A DNA stretch of 64,000 bases, from the NCBI RefSeq assembly GCF_035440685.1, contig NZ_DAORMW010000022.1; one strand, written 5' to 3'. The translations under genes and the position numbers were made by a program. Under the pieces are notes generated by a model, which was given only the letters and a program-made list of their open reading frames with translations, did not search any database and had not been told where the DNA came from. How positions within the stretch are numbered: the stretch's first letter is position 1; each line of letters opens with the position of its first letter. Positions 37,582 to 46,743 of this stretch are shown here, piece by piece. This DNA is from Accumulibacter appositus (GTDB lineage Bacteria; Pseudomonadota; Gammaproteobacteria; Burkholderiales; Rhodocyclaceae).

Positions 37582-38908
37582 CCGGAGTGATCCCGCTAAG
37601 GTTGATCCGCCCAACATTGGCGGCGGCTGACTTTCTTGGTTTTACCGCGATGGCTATGGCCTTCCCGGTCTCAATGGTTTGACGAATCGCTTCTTTAAGA
37701 ACATCGGACTGACTGGGGGTGGTACCCACCCAAGCCTTGGAAACAATCGCCGTGAAGGAAGAGTTATCGAAATGGCGGCCAGCGTTTTCAAAAGTTACGC
37801 GCAGTCCGCCACGCGATCCTCGGGTTCCTGGGCTCTGGGTCAGCAGCTTCCAGTAATCGAGCGGCAGGTACATCCCTGGTACCAGCCCGACGTCATCCGG
37901 GTTGAAAACCAGCCGAGAACACAATTTCAGAAAGAACGGGTTCTCCGTCAGGCGGAAGCCATCATGAACGGAATTGGCCGGACAGGCTTGGATAGCTGCC
38001 AGCAGCGCATCCATGCGATCAATTTCACCGGGTAGATTTCTATCGCTTAATGGTCGAAATTCTGACTTGCCGTCTGAGCCTTTTCCCATCGCTTTGTACT
38101 GAACCATGACAAAGCTTTGAAAAGTCTCATTGAAGTAAATGAGGTCCGTACCGGTCTGCTCTTCCAGTGGGAGACGATTGGCAAGGATGACGGTGAGTCG
38201 CTCCGCCGTCGCAGCTGATTCGAATACCGCCGCGCTGTAAGGGTAGGTTTTGATGATGTCAAAACCGGGCAGATTCATTAGGTCGTGAATCACCATCGGG
38301 TCTTCACGCAGCCGGGCGCTGGGCAATCCGTCAAGGAAGGACACCGGTGTGTCTTCGGGTGGTGACCACTCTTGAATGGGGTCGCGGCTTAAACCTGCAA
38401 CCGACAGTGCCGTGAGCACGGCTTCTTTCTGTTGTGCCAGGTTGTCTTTGGTCTTGGGAGAAAGCCGTTGAAGGCGCTCTGTTCGGGCGTGGCTAAACCG
38501 CTCCAGCAACGAGCTGGCCTGAGGTGCGAGTTGCCGAATGATCTCGATGACAGCGGCAAATCCCTTGTCAGTCAGGAGACCACCTGAATCGAGACGCCTT
38601 CGCACGGATGCGGCATTGCGTTTTGGCAGGCGATTGATGATTCGCTGAACCGACAAAGGCTCTGAAAGCTTTTCAACCCGATCGAGGTTCAATCGGCTCA
38701 GCCCTGTCCCGGCACGTGTACCCCGTCGCCCCAGGCCAAGGTGGGTAACCTTGCGCGCACTGATGACGATGCAGACTAACGGCAGGTTTCGACTGTGCTG
38801 AAAGTCCGCCACTGGCTCGGCAAACGACCGCTCTTCCTCGACGCATTCGAGGAATGCCGCCATCCGGTCTTTAGATAGCAGTGCGGCGAAGCCGCTTGCC
38901 TTTGCCAT
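37574..38908 (-). CDS. Putative PD-QxK nuclease-like partner of SIR2-HerA
   Basis: A 444-residue protein I do not recognise as a whole. Residues 249-272 contain E-E-Q-T-G-T-D255-L followed by strand residues and V-Q270-Y-K272, a pattern seen in restriction-endonuclease folds with a QxK variant. The N-terminal 150 residues are basic and helical, perhaps DNA binding. Its ATG directly follows the HerA gene stop and its end overlaps pglX, so it belongs to the inserted SIR2-HerA cassette. By eye its GC content is lower than that of the neighbouring BREX genes. HerA ATPases commonly work with nucleases, which supports, but does not prove, the call. Confidence 0.5.
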   Translation of the reverse strand: MAKASGFAALLSKDRMAAFLECVEEERSFAEPVADFQHSRNLPLVCIVISARKVTHLGLGRRGTRAGTGLSRLNLDRVEKLSEPLSVQRIINRLPKRNAASVRRRLDSGGLLTDKGFAAVIEIIRQLAPQASSLLERFSHARTERLQRLSPKTKDNLAQQKEAVLTALSVAGLSRDPIQEWSPPEDTPVSFLDGLPSARLREDPMVIHDLMNLPGFDIIKTYPYSAAVFESAATAERLTVILANRLPLEEQTGTDLIYFNETFQSFVMVQYKAMGKGSDGKSEFRPLSDRNLPGEIDRMDALLAAIQACPANSVHDGFRLTENPFFLKLCSRLVFNPDDVGLVPGMYLPLDYWKLLTQSPGTRGSRGGLRVTFENAGRHFDNSSFTAIVSKAWVGTTPSQSDVLKEAIRQTIETGKAIAIAVKPRKSAAANVGRINLSGITPDE

Positions 38909-41041
38909 CTAGCGAGCCACTCCCTTGTCTGTGGCGTCACTGTCTTGGACAGACGCTATTTGTTGCCAGTCATCCGCAATTGCCTTCCAATCCACGCTGC
39001 GCGGAATGGCTTCTATCTCGCCTATTTCGTTCTCTTGCTTACCCGACCACACCGCCCAGAAGTCCGGGTCGTCGGATTTTGGCCGCTGGCCCTCAGGCAA
39101 GGCATTCATCTGCACCAGCACTGGTAATTCCGAGGCCCAACCCAACAGGATGGCGTGGCGTGAGGGTAGCGAGGGAAGATCGCGCAGCAGACCACGCAGG
39201 TTGTCGGGGACCAGCTTATGCACCAACTCTTGATCGCGGTCGTTGCTGATGCGGTGAAGTAGGTAACTGTTGCACTGGGACAGCACTGTGGGCGACAGCT
39301 CGCTGGGACGTTGGGATGACAACACCAAACCCAGTCCGAACTTGCGCCCTTCGCGGGCGATTTTCTCGAATACCTGGCAACAAATGGCGGCTGAGTTCTG
39401 ATTCTCAGCATCGTCCTGGTAGCGCTTGATAAAGGTGTGCGCTTCTTCCATCACCAGAACGGTGGGCAGCGTTTTACCGTGGTTGAGCCCGCGATAGCGC
39501 TGCAAGGCTTCCAGAGTCATGCGGGCGATGACAGCGGTGACGATATGCACCACTTCGACAGGTACCAGTGAAAGGTCGATGACGGTCACTGTGCCGTTGG
39601 ACGCTTGGTTGTCGCCGATGGTGTTGGCCAACCAGTCATGCAAACTTACTTGATCCGAACCTGTAGTAATTCGGCTGATCCTTGTGTCCGACAACATAGT
39701 GCGGATACGCATGATCAGGTAATCGAAGAACTGTGCGTTGTTTTCCTGATTAGCCAAACTCTCCAAGTGATCCGCAAATTGCGCACCATTAAAGCGCAGG
39801 GGCGCATCTTCATTTGGGCCAGCCTGGTAGACGATGCCACCAATGCTATTCAGATAGCCTTGAAAATTTGATATGACGATTTCCACTGCTGTAGCAGGAA
39901 AATCGTTATACCCGGTCTGTCCATTCTGCTTTCGGAAAGTCTGCTGAGGCCGGTTGAGTAATGCCTGTATTTGATCGCGCAGGTACTCTATGTTCGTACG
40001 GTGATCAGAGAACTCGCGTGAAAACGCCTCCAGATCCTCTATGAATATGGGGAGCTTGGGTCCAAACTTCCAGCCTTCATAGGTTTCGCCGTTCCTGACT
40101 TGAGCTTTAAGCGTAATCAGTATCGAGCTAATTTTCCTTCGTAATATAAAAGCCGGATCTTCTGCGAGGTCAGCGCCACTGCGCATCTCGCGCAGAGCTC
40201 GCCGAAGCAGGGGTCGTTGAGCACGTTCGCTGGCCTGTGTAAACGCGCTCCACTCTGCGCTGTTCCAAAACCAGAGCGGCACCTGTAGCTGCTCGATGCC
40301 GCTATCTGGTTTCGGTTCGACAGCGAACACACGTACCTTGCCCAGTCCATCAAACGCCTTCGAGTACTCGCCATTGGGATCGAGCACAATAAAGCGGGCG
40401 TTGGGATCGGTGCCGCCACGTGCTTTGCAGGCTTCTTCCATCGACCAGCGAATCAAGCCAGCAACCGAACAAGATTTTCCGCTGCCGGTATTACCCAGCA
40501 CGGCCAGATGACGACCGAACAGGCGATCGGGGTCGATCTTGACTTCGGCATTGGCCGCCAGCGGACTGACGCCGATTTTTACCCGGCGGTTTTCGCCGGA
40601 TTCGACGATGGCGCGCAGCTGGGTTTGGGTGGGCAGCAGTACGGGGTCGCCGACCGTGGGATAGGCTTCCACACCGCGCTGGAATGTGTAGCGTTCCTTT
40701 CCCTGATGCTCGCCTTCGTAGCACAGACCGCCCAATGGGTTGAGGCTCATCTTGCGTAGCGGGTAGGGCAAATCGACCAGACCGAAATCCTGCATGCCCT
40801 TGCGCTTGGGGTACTGGGATCGCTCGATGGTGATCCACTCTACCTGGGCGACCAGATAGCCTGCATCACTGGGTACCAGCACATAGCCATTGATACGCGG
40901 AAACGGCCGTGGTGTACCGGTATTCATCGCGAGGTTGTCGGGCGCTTCGATGTCCAGCAGCACCTTGATTTCGTCAGGAGAGACAAAGTCGATGCTGCCG
41001 ATGCGCAGTGAGTCGGCGTAGGCCAGGGGCGAGAAGCTCAT
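38909..41041 (-). CDS. HerA-like ATPase (SIR2-HerA defence pair)
   Basis: A 710-residue HerA/FtsK-type ATPase. An N-terminal HAS-barrel-like region (about 1-160) precedes Walker A GNTGSGKS near residue 185; Walker B is VLVMEEAHTF near 540, and arginine-finger/sensor motifs occur in KIAREGRKFGLGLVLSSQRP. HerA proteins form hexamers that pump DNA and partner with nucleases or, in SIR2-HerA (Nezha) defence, with an NADase. Its ATG overlaps the SIR2 gene stop (ATGA). It is inserted between the BREX genes brxC and pglX. Confidence 0.88.
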   Translation of the reverse strand: MSFSPLAYADSLRIGSIDFVSPDEIKVLLDIEAPDNLAMNTGTPRPFPRINGYVLVPSDAGYLVAQVEWITIERSQYPKRKGMQDFGLVDLPYPLRKMSLNPLGGLCYEGEHQGKERYTFQRGVEAYPTVGDPVLLPTQTQLRAIVESGENRRVKIGVSPLAANAEVKIDPDRLFGRHLAVLGNTGSGKSCSVAGLIRWSMEEACKARGGTDPNARFIVLDPNGEYSKAFDGLGKVRVFAVEPKPDSGIEQLQVPLWFWNSAEWSAFTQASERAQRPLLRRALREMRSGADLAEDPAFILRRKISSILITLKAQVRNGETYEGWKFGPKLPIFIEDLEAFSREFSDHRTNIEYLRDQIQALLNRPQQTFRKQNGQTGYNDFPATAVEIVISNFQGYLNSIGGIVYQAGPNEDAPLRFNGAQFADHLESLANQENNAQFFDYLIMRIRTMLSDTRISRITTGSDQVSLHDWLANTIGDNQASNGTVTVIDLSLVPVEVVHIVTAVIARMTLEALQRYRGLNHGKTLPTVLVMEEAHTFIKRYQDDAENQNSAAICCQVFEKIAREGRKFGLGLVLSSQRPSELSPTVLSQCNSYLLHRISNDRDQELVHKLVPDNLRGLLRDLPSLPSRHAILLGWASELPVLVQMNALPEGQRPKSDDPDFWAVWSGKQENEIGEIEAIPRSVDWKAIADDWQQIASVQDSDATDKGVAR

Positions 41042-42408
41042 AGCAGGTCCGCCGCGTCAAAATTGCCATCGGGTTTTCCTGCTGCCGGGGCCGAATGGGC
41101 TTCGGTACCGTAACGCTGCTTGAGCAGCTCGCTCATGCGGAAGGTGGTTTTGTCAATTGCAGCTTTGGGCAGAAAGCTTTCGGTCAGCGTTTGCAAATCG
41201 GCCAGCGCCGGGCCGATCAGTAGGCTGATCTGCGAAGGTCGTCCTAGCTCTTGGTAGGTTTGCATAATGCGGCCGAGCGGATCGTCATAGGCAATCACCA
41301 CCAGATGGGTGGACGGAACCGTGAGCATGTCGCGGATGACGCGGTTAATGTGTTCGTCGCCAAAGCTGTAGCCGTAGGTAATCAGCGTGCTGTTGGGACG
41401 GCACACGGCTGCGGCGAGATCACGGAACAGCTCCACGTAGGGGTAGTCCGAGGTTTCCCGATCCTTGGATGCATTGGGGTAGATCATCAGCTTGTGGGCG
41501 CTGGCATCTTCCAGTCCGGGTGTCTTCAGGTAGGGCTCGACTTCATCCGCGCCAAAAGGCAATCCGATACGGCGGATGTCTCTATCAGCCTGCACCCAGT
41601 CCACCGAACCATGCAGCTTGGTAAAGCGGGCAACCCCTTCCAGATAGCGCGGTTCGCCACGAATGCCCGGCGGGTTGTAGTGCATGTCTAGATCCAGCCG
41701 CGACGAGCGAAAGATTGGCATGAGGTTTCCGAGGAAGCGGTCCAGCAGATGCAACCCGGCCAGTTCGGCCCCGGCTTCGATCAGGCGGTCGTAGTTGGTG
41801 GTGAATATGTTCAACCGGTCCCTTACGCCGGTGCGGCTGGCGAAGCTCATCAGGAAGGTGACCAGCACATTGAAAGCTTGCTCGCGCTTGTAAGCACCTG
41901 AACTGGCAATGCCGGCTTCGCTTTCGAGAATGGACTTCGAGAAAGTTTCCAGCGTGCTGGTCAGCTCGGTGCGCAGCGTTTCAGCTTCTGTTGTCTTGCC
42001 CAGTATCTCCAGCCCGCGCAGCAATTCGTTGGCAGCGCGGAGCTGGTCTTCCAGATTGCCTGCTTCTCGACCTGCTTTTTGGGCGGCTTCTTTCGCTGCA
42101 TTCTCGATCTCGTCCTTATAGCTAGTCAGGGTTGCCTCGCTCATTCCAGCGGCTGGCTTGCCTGTCGCCAGTCGGTGTACCGCATGGGTCAACCCCGAGC
42201 CTGCCAGCAGCGAAAGATGCTCCGATTGGAATAAGGCGGTCAGCCATGGCTCGACACGGCCGCGTAGTTCCTTGGTGCCGAATGTTTGGCCCTGGGTTAG
42301 CCAGGAGGTTTCCGTGCCTTCGCAGAGCTTGAACTTGCCATCATTCTTGGCGGTAGCTTCGAAGCAGACAGGCGCGTGGTCGTCCCTGACTTTCAATGTG
42401 TTGCTCAT
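41038..42408 (-). CDS. SIR2-domain protein (SIR2-HerA defence pair)
   Basis: A 456-residue SIR2-like protein. NAD-binding features: LSLLAGSGLTHAV near residue 65, IFTTNYDRL near 205, FTKLHGSVDW near 265 and LITYGYSFGDEHINRVI near 345. A roughly 100-residue helical insert separates the first two motifs, as in other defence SIR2 proteins. Such enzymes deplete NAD+ on infection, killing the cell before phage release. AAGGAG lies upstream of the ATG. It is the first gene of the cassette that interrupts the BREX operon, 106 bases after brxC. Confidence 0.88.
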   Translation of the reverse strand: MSNTLKVRDDHAPVCFEATAKNDGKFKLCEGTETSWLTQGQTFGTKELRGRVEPWLTALFQSEHLSLLAGSGLTHAVHRLATGKPAAGMSEATLTSYKDEIENAAKEAAQKAGREAGNLEDQLRAANELLRGLEILGKTTEAETLRTELTSTLETFSKSILESEAGIASSGAYKREQAFNVLVTFLMSFASRTGVRDRLNIFTTNYDRLIEAGAELAGLHLLDRFLGNLMPIFRSSRLDLDMHYNPPGIRGEPRYLEGVARFTKLHGSVDWVQADRDIRRIGLPFGADEVEPYLKTPGLEDASAHKLMIYPNASKDRETSDYPYVELFRDLAAAVCRPNSTLITYGYSFGDEHINRVIRDMLTVPSTHLVVIAYDDPLGRIMQTYQELGRPSQISLLIGPALADLQTLTESFLPKAAIDKTTFRMSELLKQRYGTEAHSAPAAGKPDGNFDAADLL

Positions 42409-42435
42409 GGCTTTGCTCCTTATTCTTTTGCTCGG

Positions 42436-42510
42436 TCAGGCATGTAATGCGCGCGGGATGCCAATGTCTTCGCCAACCGCCAGAATGGCCAAGAGCTCGT
42501 TTTCAGTCAT
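42436..42510 (-). pseudogene. 24-codon remnant resembling an AlbA_2/Schlafen-type gene start
   Basis: An open frame starting four bases after the brxC stop encodes MTENELLAILAVGEDIGIPR and a few more residues before a stop. The first 14 residues look like the conserved N terminus of AlbA_2-domain ATP-binding proteins (M-T-E-x-E-L-L-A-x-x-A-x-G-E-D), which occur as accessory genes in BREX loci. The rest of such a gene is absent. It could also be a genuine leader peptide. The similarity is from memory. Confidence 0.4.
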
Positions 42511-42514
42511 GGGC

Positions 42515-45500
42515 TCACTCGATCACAAAGCGCAGCTTGGTCGAGTCCTTGCCCTTGCAGCGATCGTTCAGGAACGTATCGAAGCGGCTGCGCAGCTCGT
42601 CTGGCTTGGCGGGCGAGCCGCCTTGAAGCAAAGCTTGCCTAAGCTCATCACTCTTGACGCCGATCTTCTCCAGTCCCGACAGCGCTTCTTGCGCGGCGTT
42701 GGCGAACTCGGTGGTCATTGGTTCGGGAAGCTTGCGTGAGGTGAGGAAGCCGTCGATCAGCTTCTTGCTGGCCGCCGGCAGCAAGCCCAGGCTGTCTTGA
42801 GTGAACGGGTCTTCCAGGTTCTCCAGCAGGGTTTGTTGCCAGTTGGCCTGCAACTGGTCCAGGTCTTCGTCCAACTTGTGCAGTCGGTTGGCGGCCGGAA
42901 TCAGCTCCATCTGCTCAGCGGATGGGCGGAACTGGCAGTGCGGGCACACCGCCGCCGTCATCAGCGTGGGTTCGTCCAGCGACGAGCAGCTCTTCAAGCC
43001 GTTCAGCGACTCTTCAAACGCCGTGAGCTGGCTCGTAGGCATCAGCGACACGCCGGCCAGAATGCGCAGGCCGAGCAGGCGGTCGTCCCTGCGCAGCCCA
43101 TTGCGTGCCTTGTCTTCGGCCACACCCAGACGCGCCTTGCTGTGGCTGGCGATGTAGGCGGTGATGTAGTCCTTCTTGAGCTGGTTGAGCGTCTGCCGGT
43201 ACTCGCCGGCGTGCTCGGCCGTGCGGTCCAGACTGAACTTGGCTTGCAGGGCCTTCCGAGCAGCCTCGGCTTGCTTCACCCATGCGTGCTCGGGGGGCAG
43301 CACCATCTCGGCCTGGGAGAGGTACGACGCCGTGCCACCCAACTCCGCCACCAGTTCGAGCAGGCGCTCGACGGCTGCCAGAACCTCCAGATTTTTCTTC
43401 TGGCCGTCGATGTCTTCTTGCGTGACGCGCAGGTTCTTGAGCTTGCCGACGGTGTTGTACGGCGTCAGCGACTCGGTGAACTTCTTCAACGCGTCCAGCC
43501 GGACGTGCCAGTCTTTGGCTTCTTCCTCGCGCAGCAGGTTCTGGCCCCAGAAGCTGAGCTTTCCTTGCTGCAGATCGGATCCCGCCTTGAGCACACGCGG
43601 CACCAGCGCGCTGACTTTGTCTTGCAGTTTGATCACCGGCTCGGTGTCGCCCTGGCTGGCCTTCTGCGCCAGGCCAGACGGCAGATCAAACAGCTCGAAC
43701 AGGGCGCGCAGCACTGCAAGGTTGATCTCTTTCGGTGCCTCGACGTGCTTGAACTGCTTGAGCTCGTCGATCGAGCGTTCCGCGAGCTGCACCAGCTTGC
43801 CGGAGTCGACCTTGTCGCCAGTAATCGACATCACCAGGTCGCCGGAATAGACCAGGCCACCCAGCACGGTGACCAGCAGATCCGGCTCCAGGCGGTACTT
43901 GATCGGCGCGAAATACTCGACGTCCGAGGTGCCAGAGAGCAGTTCGCTGCGGTTGAGCACCTGCCCGTGGCCCTTGGCCTTGAGCCGGGTCAGCACCTCT
44001 AGCGCGTAGCGGGACTTGGCCGGATCCACCCGGTCGCCATCGAGAAGCTCCAGCGCATCCAGCACGGCGACAGCGTCCTTGGTGCGGTTGCCACCGGCGA
44101 GTGCACGCAGTGCATTGCCAACGAGCTGCTTGCGGTTGGCTTCGGTAACCAGCACCGAGAAGGTAGGGTACTCGGGCGACAGGTCCACAAAGCGCTGGCC
44201 CAGCACCAAGCCTGAGATGACGTTCACGACATCGCGGAAGTTGATGCGCTCGTCCGTGCCCAGCCGCGCACGGTCGCGCAGGGACACGCCCTTGGACCAC
44301 TCCTGCAGGTTCTTCTTCTTGCCTTGGTAGGTGACTTCGAAGGCAGTCATCTGCTTTTCCTGCAGCCACTTGCTCATGGCTCGCAGGAAGTCTTGCGCCT
44401 TGGAGAGGTAGATGGCCTTGGCACCGCCGCTGGCGGTCGATGCCAGATCCAGCGCTGCAGCGTAGGAGGACAGATGGCGTTTGAGGTCGTCGTCCAGGCC
44501 CGTGAGCCGGAAGAAGACTTCGTCCGACAGGCTGTTGTCGGTGAACTTCGGCTTGTCGAACGGCTGGATGAAGTAGACGTAGAAGTCCCGCTCGGGCTGC
44601 GCCGTGGGGCGGTCGTTCGGGGCGCCGAAAAACAGGTAGCCCATGCGTTCGACACGACGCTCCTGCCACTCGAGCTGGTACTGCCAGATCTGGAAGCCGG
44701 GGTAACGCAGGTCGTCGCTGCATTCCATCAGTGCCTTGACGGCGCTGTAGTAGGCCCGGTCGAGCGCATCGTCGGACAGGGCTTCGGCGCGCTTTTCGAT
44801 CTGCGCGTCGTAGTCGATGTCTTTCTTGAGGTCGAGGTAGTACTGCTCCGTGTCTGGCGCCTTGGAGATGAACTGCCCGTTGACGGTCTTGAGCACTTCC
44901 CGCATCACGGTCTGCACCATCGACAGCAGGTTTTCGGCGGGCTCACCGGGCATGTCTTCGACGCCCGGCTGAAACAGGCATAGGGCGTCGCGCAGCTCGG
45001 CGGCGGTGGGGCCGATCGGAATGTGGATGTCGCCACCCGTGGTCAGGCGGTGAACGGCCAGCGCGTTGATGACGCGCATCGCCATTGCCTTGTAGGTCGG
45101 GCGCGTGAAGGCCTGCTGCACGCGCGACTCCAGCACCTCGGAGACGCGCATGACTTCCTTGATGTTGGGGTCGGCGCGCAGGACCGAGTTGGTCTTGATG
45201 GTCTGCCAGAAGCTCTCATAGCTGATGAACAGCGGCCGGTCGGTGGGCACGTCCTGGTCAATGATCGCCAGCATGGCGGCCTCGATGGTCTTGAGTGCGC
45301 CGCGCTTCTCGGTGAAGTGGATCTGCTCGAAGGTCTTGAGGTAGTCCGGGTGGACCGGGAACAGCCGAACGTATTCGTCCATGCGCTCGTTCATGGAGCC
45401 GTAGAACTTGGCGAACGGCGTGAGGTATTCGCGGATCTTGTTCTGCTGGTCGGCGGTCTTCTTGAGCAGACGCGCCGAGACGACAAAGCTCACGTCCTGG

Positions 45501-46255
45501 CGGTCGATCAGGATCTGCGTGAAGCGCTCGTTGACGCGCCGCATGCTGTCGGCGACGTGCTGGAAGCGCACGCTGTCGAAGATGGCCTCCTGCACGCCGG
45601 CCACGAAACGGAACTTCAGGTGCTTGGTGACTTCGCCGATCTGGCGGAGGATGGCCAGGTCACGCACTAGTTCATGGTCGCGGCGAGACTGCAGGTATTC
45701 CAGAAATTCGTCGACGACCAGCAACATGCCTTGGTTCGGAAATTTCTCGCCGAACGCGGCCATCATCTCCTCGAACGATTCCTTGTTGTTCAGTTCCTGG
45801 TTCGCTGCAGGGAAGGTGTAGCCGACGCCGAGCTTTTCCAGGAAGCGTTCGAGCTGCTGCGTAATGATCTGGCGCAACGGCATTTCCAAGCCGCCCACCT
45901 CAATGCGCAGCACCTTGAAGCGGCCGGCGATTGGGGCTACCGCCTCGGCGACCTTGGCGTGGCGAATCATCGGCGCATAGGCGGCATCCTCGGCCACAAG
46001 TGACAGCACCGACATCAAGTGCGACTTACCGGTGCCGTAGTTGCCGACGATCAGCACGCCCTTGTGATCAACCGAGTCGTCGAAGTTGAGCTGGGGAACC
46101 ATGAGCTTGGAGATCCGCTCGGCCATGTCATCGGATATGACGTAGGTCGAGACGAGCTTCTTGGCCTCGTCCGGGCGCCCGGCATCGAGCAGCTGAATGA
46201 CTGACTCGATCTGCTCGAACTGGATCAGATCTCCATATTTCATGTGGTTCGCCAT
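42515..46255 (-). CDS. brxC: BREX P-loop ATPase BrxC/PglY
   Basis: A 1246-residue P-loop ATPase, the usual very large size for BrxC. Walker A is GNYGTGKSHL near residue 75 and a Walker B-like LLVVDEFLEYL follows near 175. Long helical regions continue to the C terminus, with one C-x2-C/H-type zinc pattern (VCPHC) near 1115. BrxC is thought to be an ATP-driven scaffold or motor of the BREX complex. The start at 46255 has GAGGAA before it and follows brxF by 23 bases. Confidence 0.92.
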   Translation of the reverse strand: MANHMKYGDLIQFEQIESVIQLLDAGRPDEAKKLVSTYVISDDMAERISKLMVPQLNFDDSVDHKGVLIVGNYGTGKSHLMSVLSLVAEDAAYAPMIRHAKVAEAVAPIAGRFKVLRIEVGGLEMPLRQIITQQLERFLEKLGVGYTFPAANQELNNKESFEEMMAAFGEKFPNQGMLLVVDEFLEYLQSRRDHELVRDLAILRQIGEVTKHLKFRFVAGVQEAIFDSVRFQHVADSMRRVNERFTQILIDRQDVSFVVSARLLKKTADQQNKIREYLTPFAKFYGSMNERMDEYVRLFPVHPDYLKTFEQIHFTEKRGALKTIEAAMLAIIDQDVPTDRPLFISYESFWQTIKTNSVLRADPNIKEVMRVSEVLESRVQQAFTRPTYKAMAMRVINALAVHRLTTGGDIHIPIGPTAAELRDALCLFQPGVEDMPGEPAENLLSMVQTVMREVLKTVNGQFISKAPDTEQYYLDLKKDIDYDAQIEKRAEALSDDALDRAYYSAVKALMECSDDLRYPGFQIWQYQLEWQERRVERMGYLFFGAPNDRPTAQPERDFYVYFIQPFDKPKFTDNSLSDEVFFRLTGLDDDLKRHLSSYAAALDLASTASGGAKAIYLSKAQDFLRAMSKWLQEKQMTAFEVTYQGKKKNLQEWSKGVSLRDRARLGTDERINFRDVVNVISGLVLGQRFVDLSPEYPTFSVLVTEANRKQLVGNALRALAGGNRTKDAVAVLDALELLDGDRVDPAKSRYALEVLTRLKAKGHGQVLNRSELLSGTSDVEYFAPIKYRLEPDLLVTVLGGLVYSGDLVMSITGDKVDSGKLVQLAERSIDELKQFKHVEAPKEINLAVLRALFELFDLPSGLAQKASQGDTEPVIKLQDKVSALVPRVLKAGSDLQQGKLSFWGQNLLREEEAKDWHVRLDALKKFTESLTPYNTVGKLKNLRVTQEDIDGQKKNLEVLAAVERLLELVAELGGTASYLSQAEMVLPPEHAWVKQAEAARKALQAKFSLDRTAEHAGEYRQTLNQLKKDYITAYIASHSKARLGVAEDKARNGLRRDDRLLGLRILAGVSLMPTSQLTAFEESLNGLKSCSSLDEPTLMTAAVCPHCQFRPSAEQMELIPAANRLHKLDEDLDQLQANWQQTLLENLEDPFTQDSLGLLPAASKKLIDGFLTSRKLPEPMTTEFANAAQEALSGLEKIGVKSDELRQALLQGGSPAKPDELRSRFDTFLNDRCKGKDSTKLRFVIE

Positions 46256-46278
46256 GTGTTCCTCGTTTCCCCTGTACG

Positions 46279-46734
46279 TCAAATTTCGAGAACGACCACG
46301 CCGTCACGGCTGTAGTCGCGATGTTCTGGATGGCTCATGTCGGCGTAAATCAGCCGATCACCTCGGAGCTCGCCCGGCCACACGGCCACGACGCGCTTGG
46401 AGTGAGCCAGCCGCTTGACCAGATCAAGCGGATTGATTTGCAAGTTCTTCTCGAACAACAGCTCGATGTTGTCGAGCAGCAGCGGGGCGTCCGTGCGTTC
46501 CTTGTCGGCGATCTCGCGCAGCAGTTCGCCGGCAGAGAAGCCCCGCTTGTTGTTCGGCGTTGCAGCCAACCGGCGGCCCAGTTCCAGGCCCACATTCAGG
46601 GGCTCGATGTTGAGCTTGGTGCCCAGCTCGCGCAGCAGCTTGGTCTTGCCACTGCGGCCGGCTCCGACCAGCAAGACCAACTTGCTGTTGAGGTCGCCGA
46701 TTTCCCCGATGAGTCTTTCGAGTTCTGCCAGCAT
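46279..46734 (-). CDS. brxF: BREX type 3 ATPase BrxF
   Basis: A 151-residue P-loop protein with Walker A VGAGRSGKT near residue 25 and a Walker B-like PLLLDNIELLF near 85. Its size and position before brxC are diagnostic for BREX type 3. It begins nine bases after the regulator gene stop. Its job is unknown. Confidence 0.9.
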   Translation of the reverse strand: MLAELERLIGEIGDLNSKLVLLVGAGRSGKTKLLRELGTKLNIEPLNVGLELGRRLAATPNNKRGFSAGELLREIADKERTDAPLLLDNIELLFEKNLQINPLDLVKRLAHSKRVVAVWPGELRGDRLIYADMSHPEHRDYSRDGVVVLEI

Positions 46735-46743
46735 GTACTGCCC

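Noticed and set aside
42797..44002. 401-codon plus-strand frame inside brxC
   Set aside because: Antisense shadow of brxC, Q/L/V-rich without domain or ribosome site.
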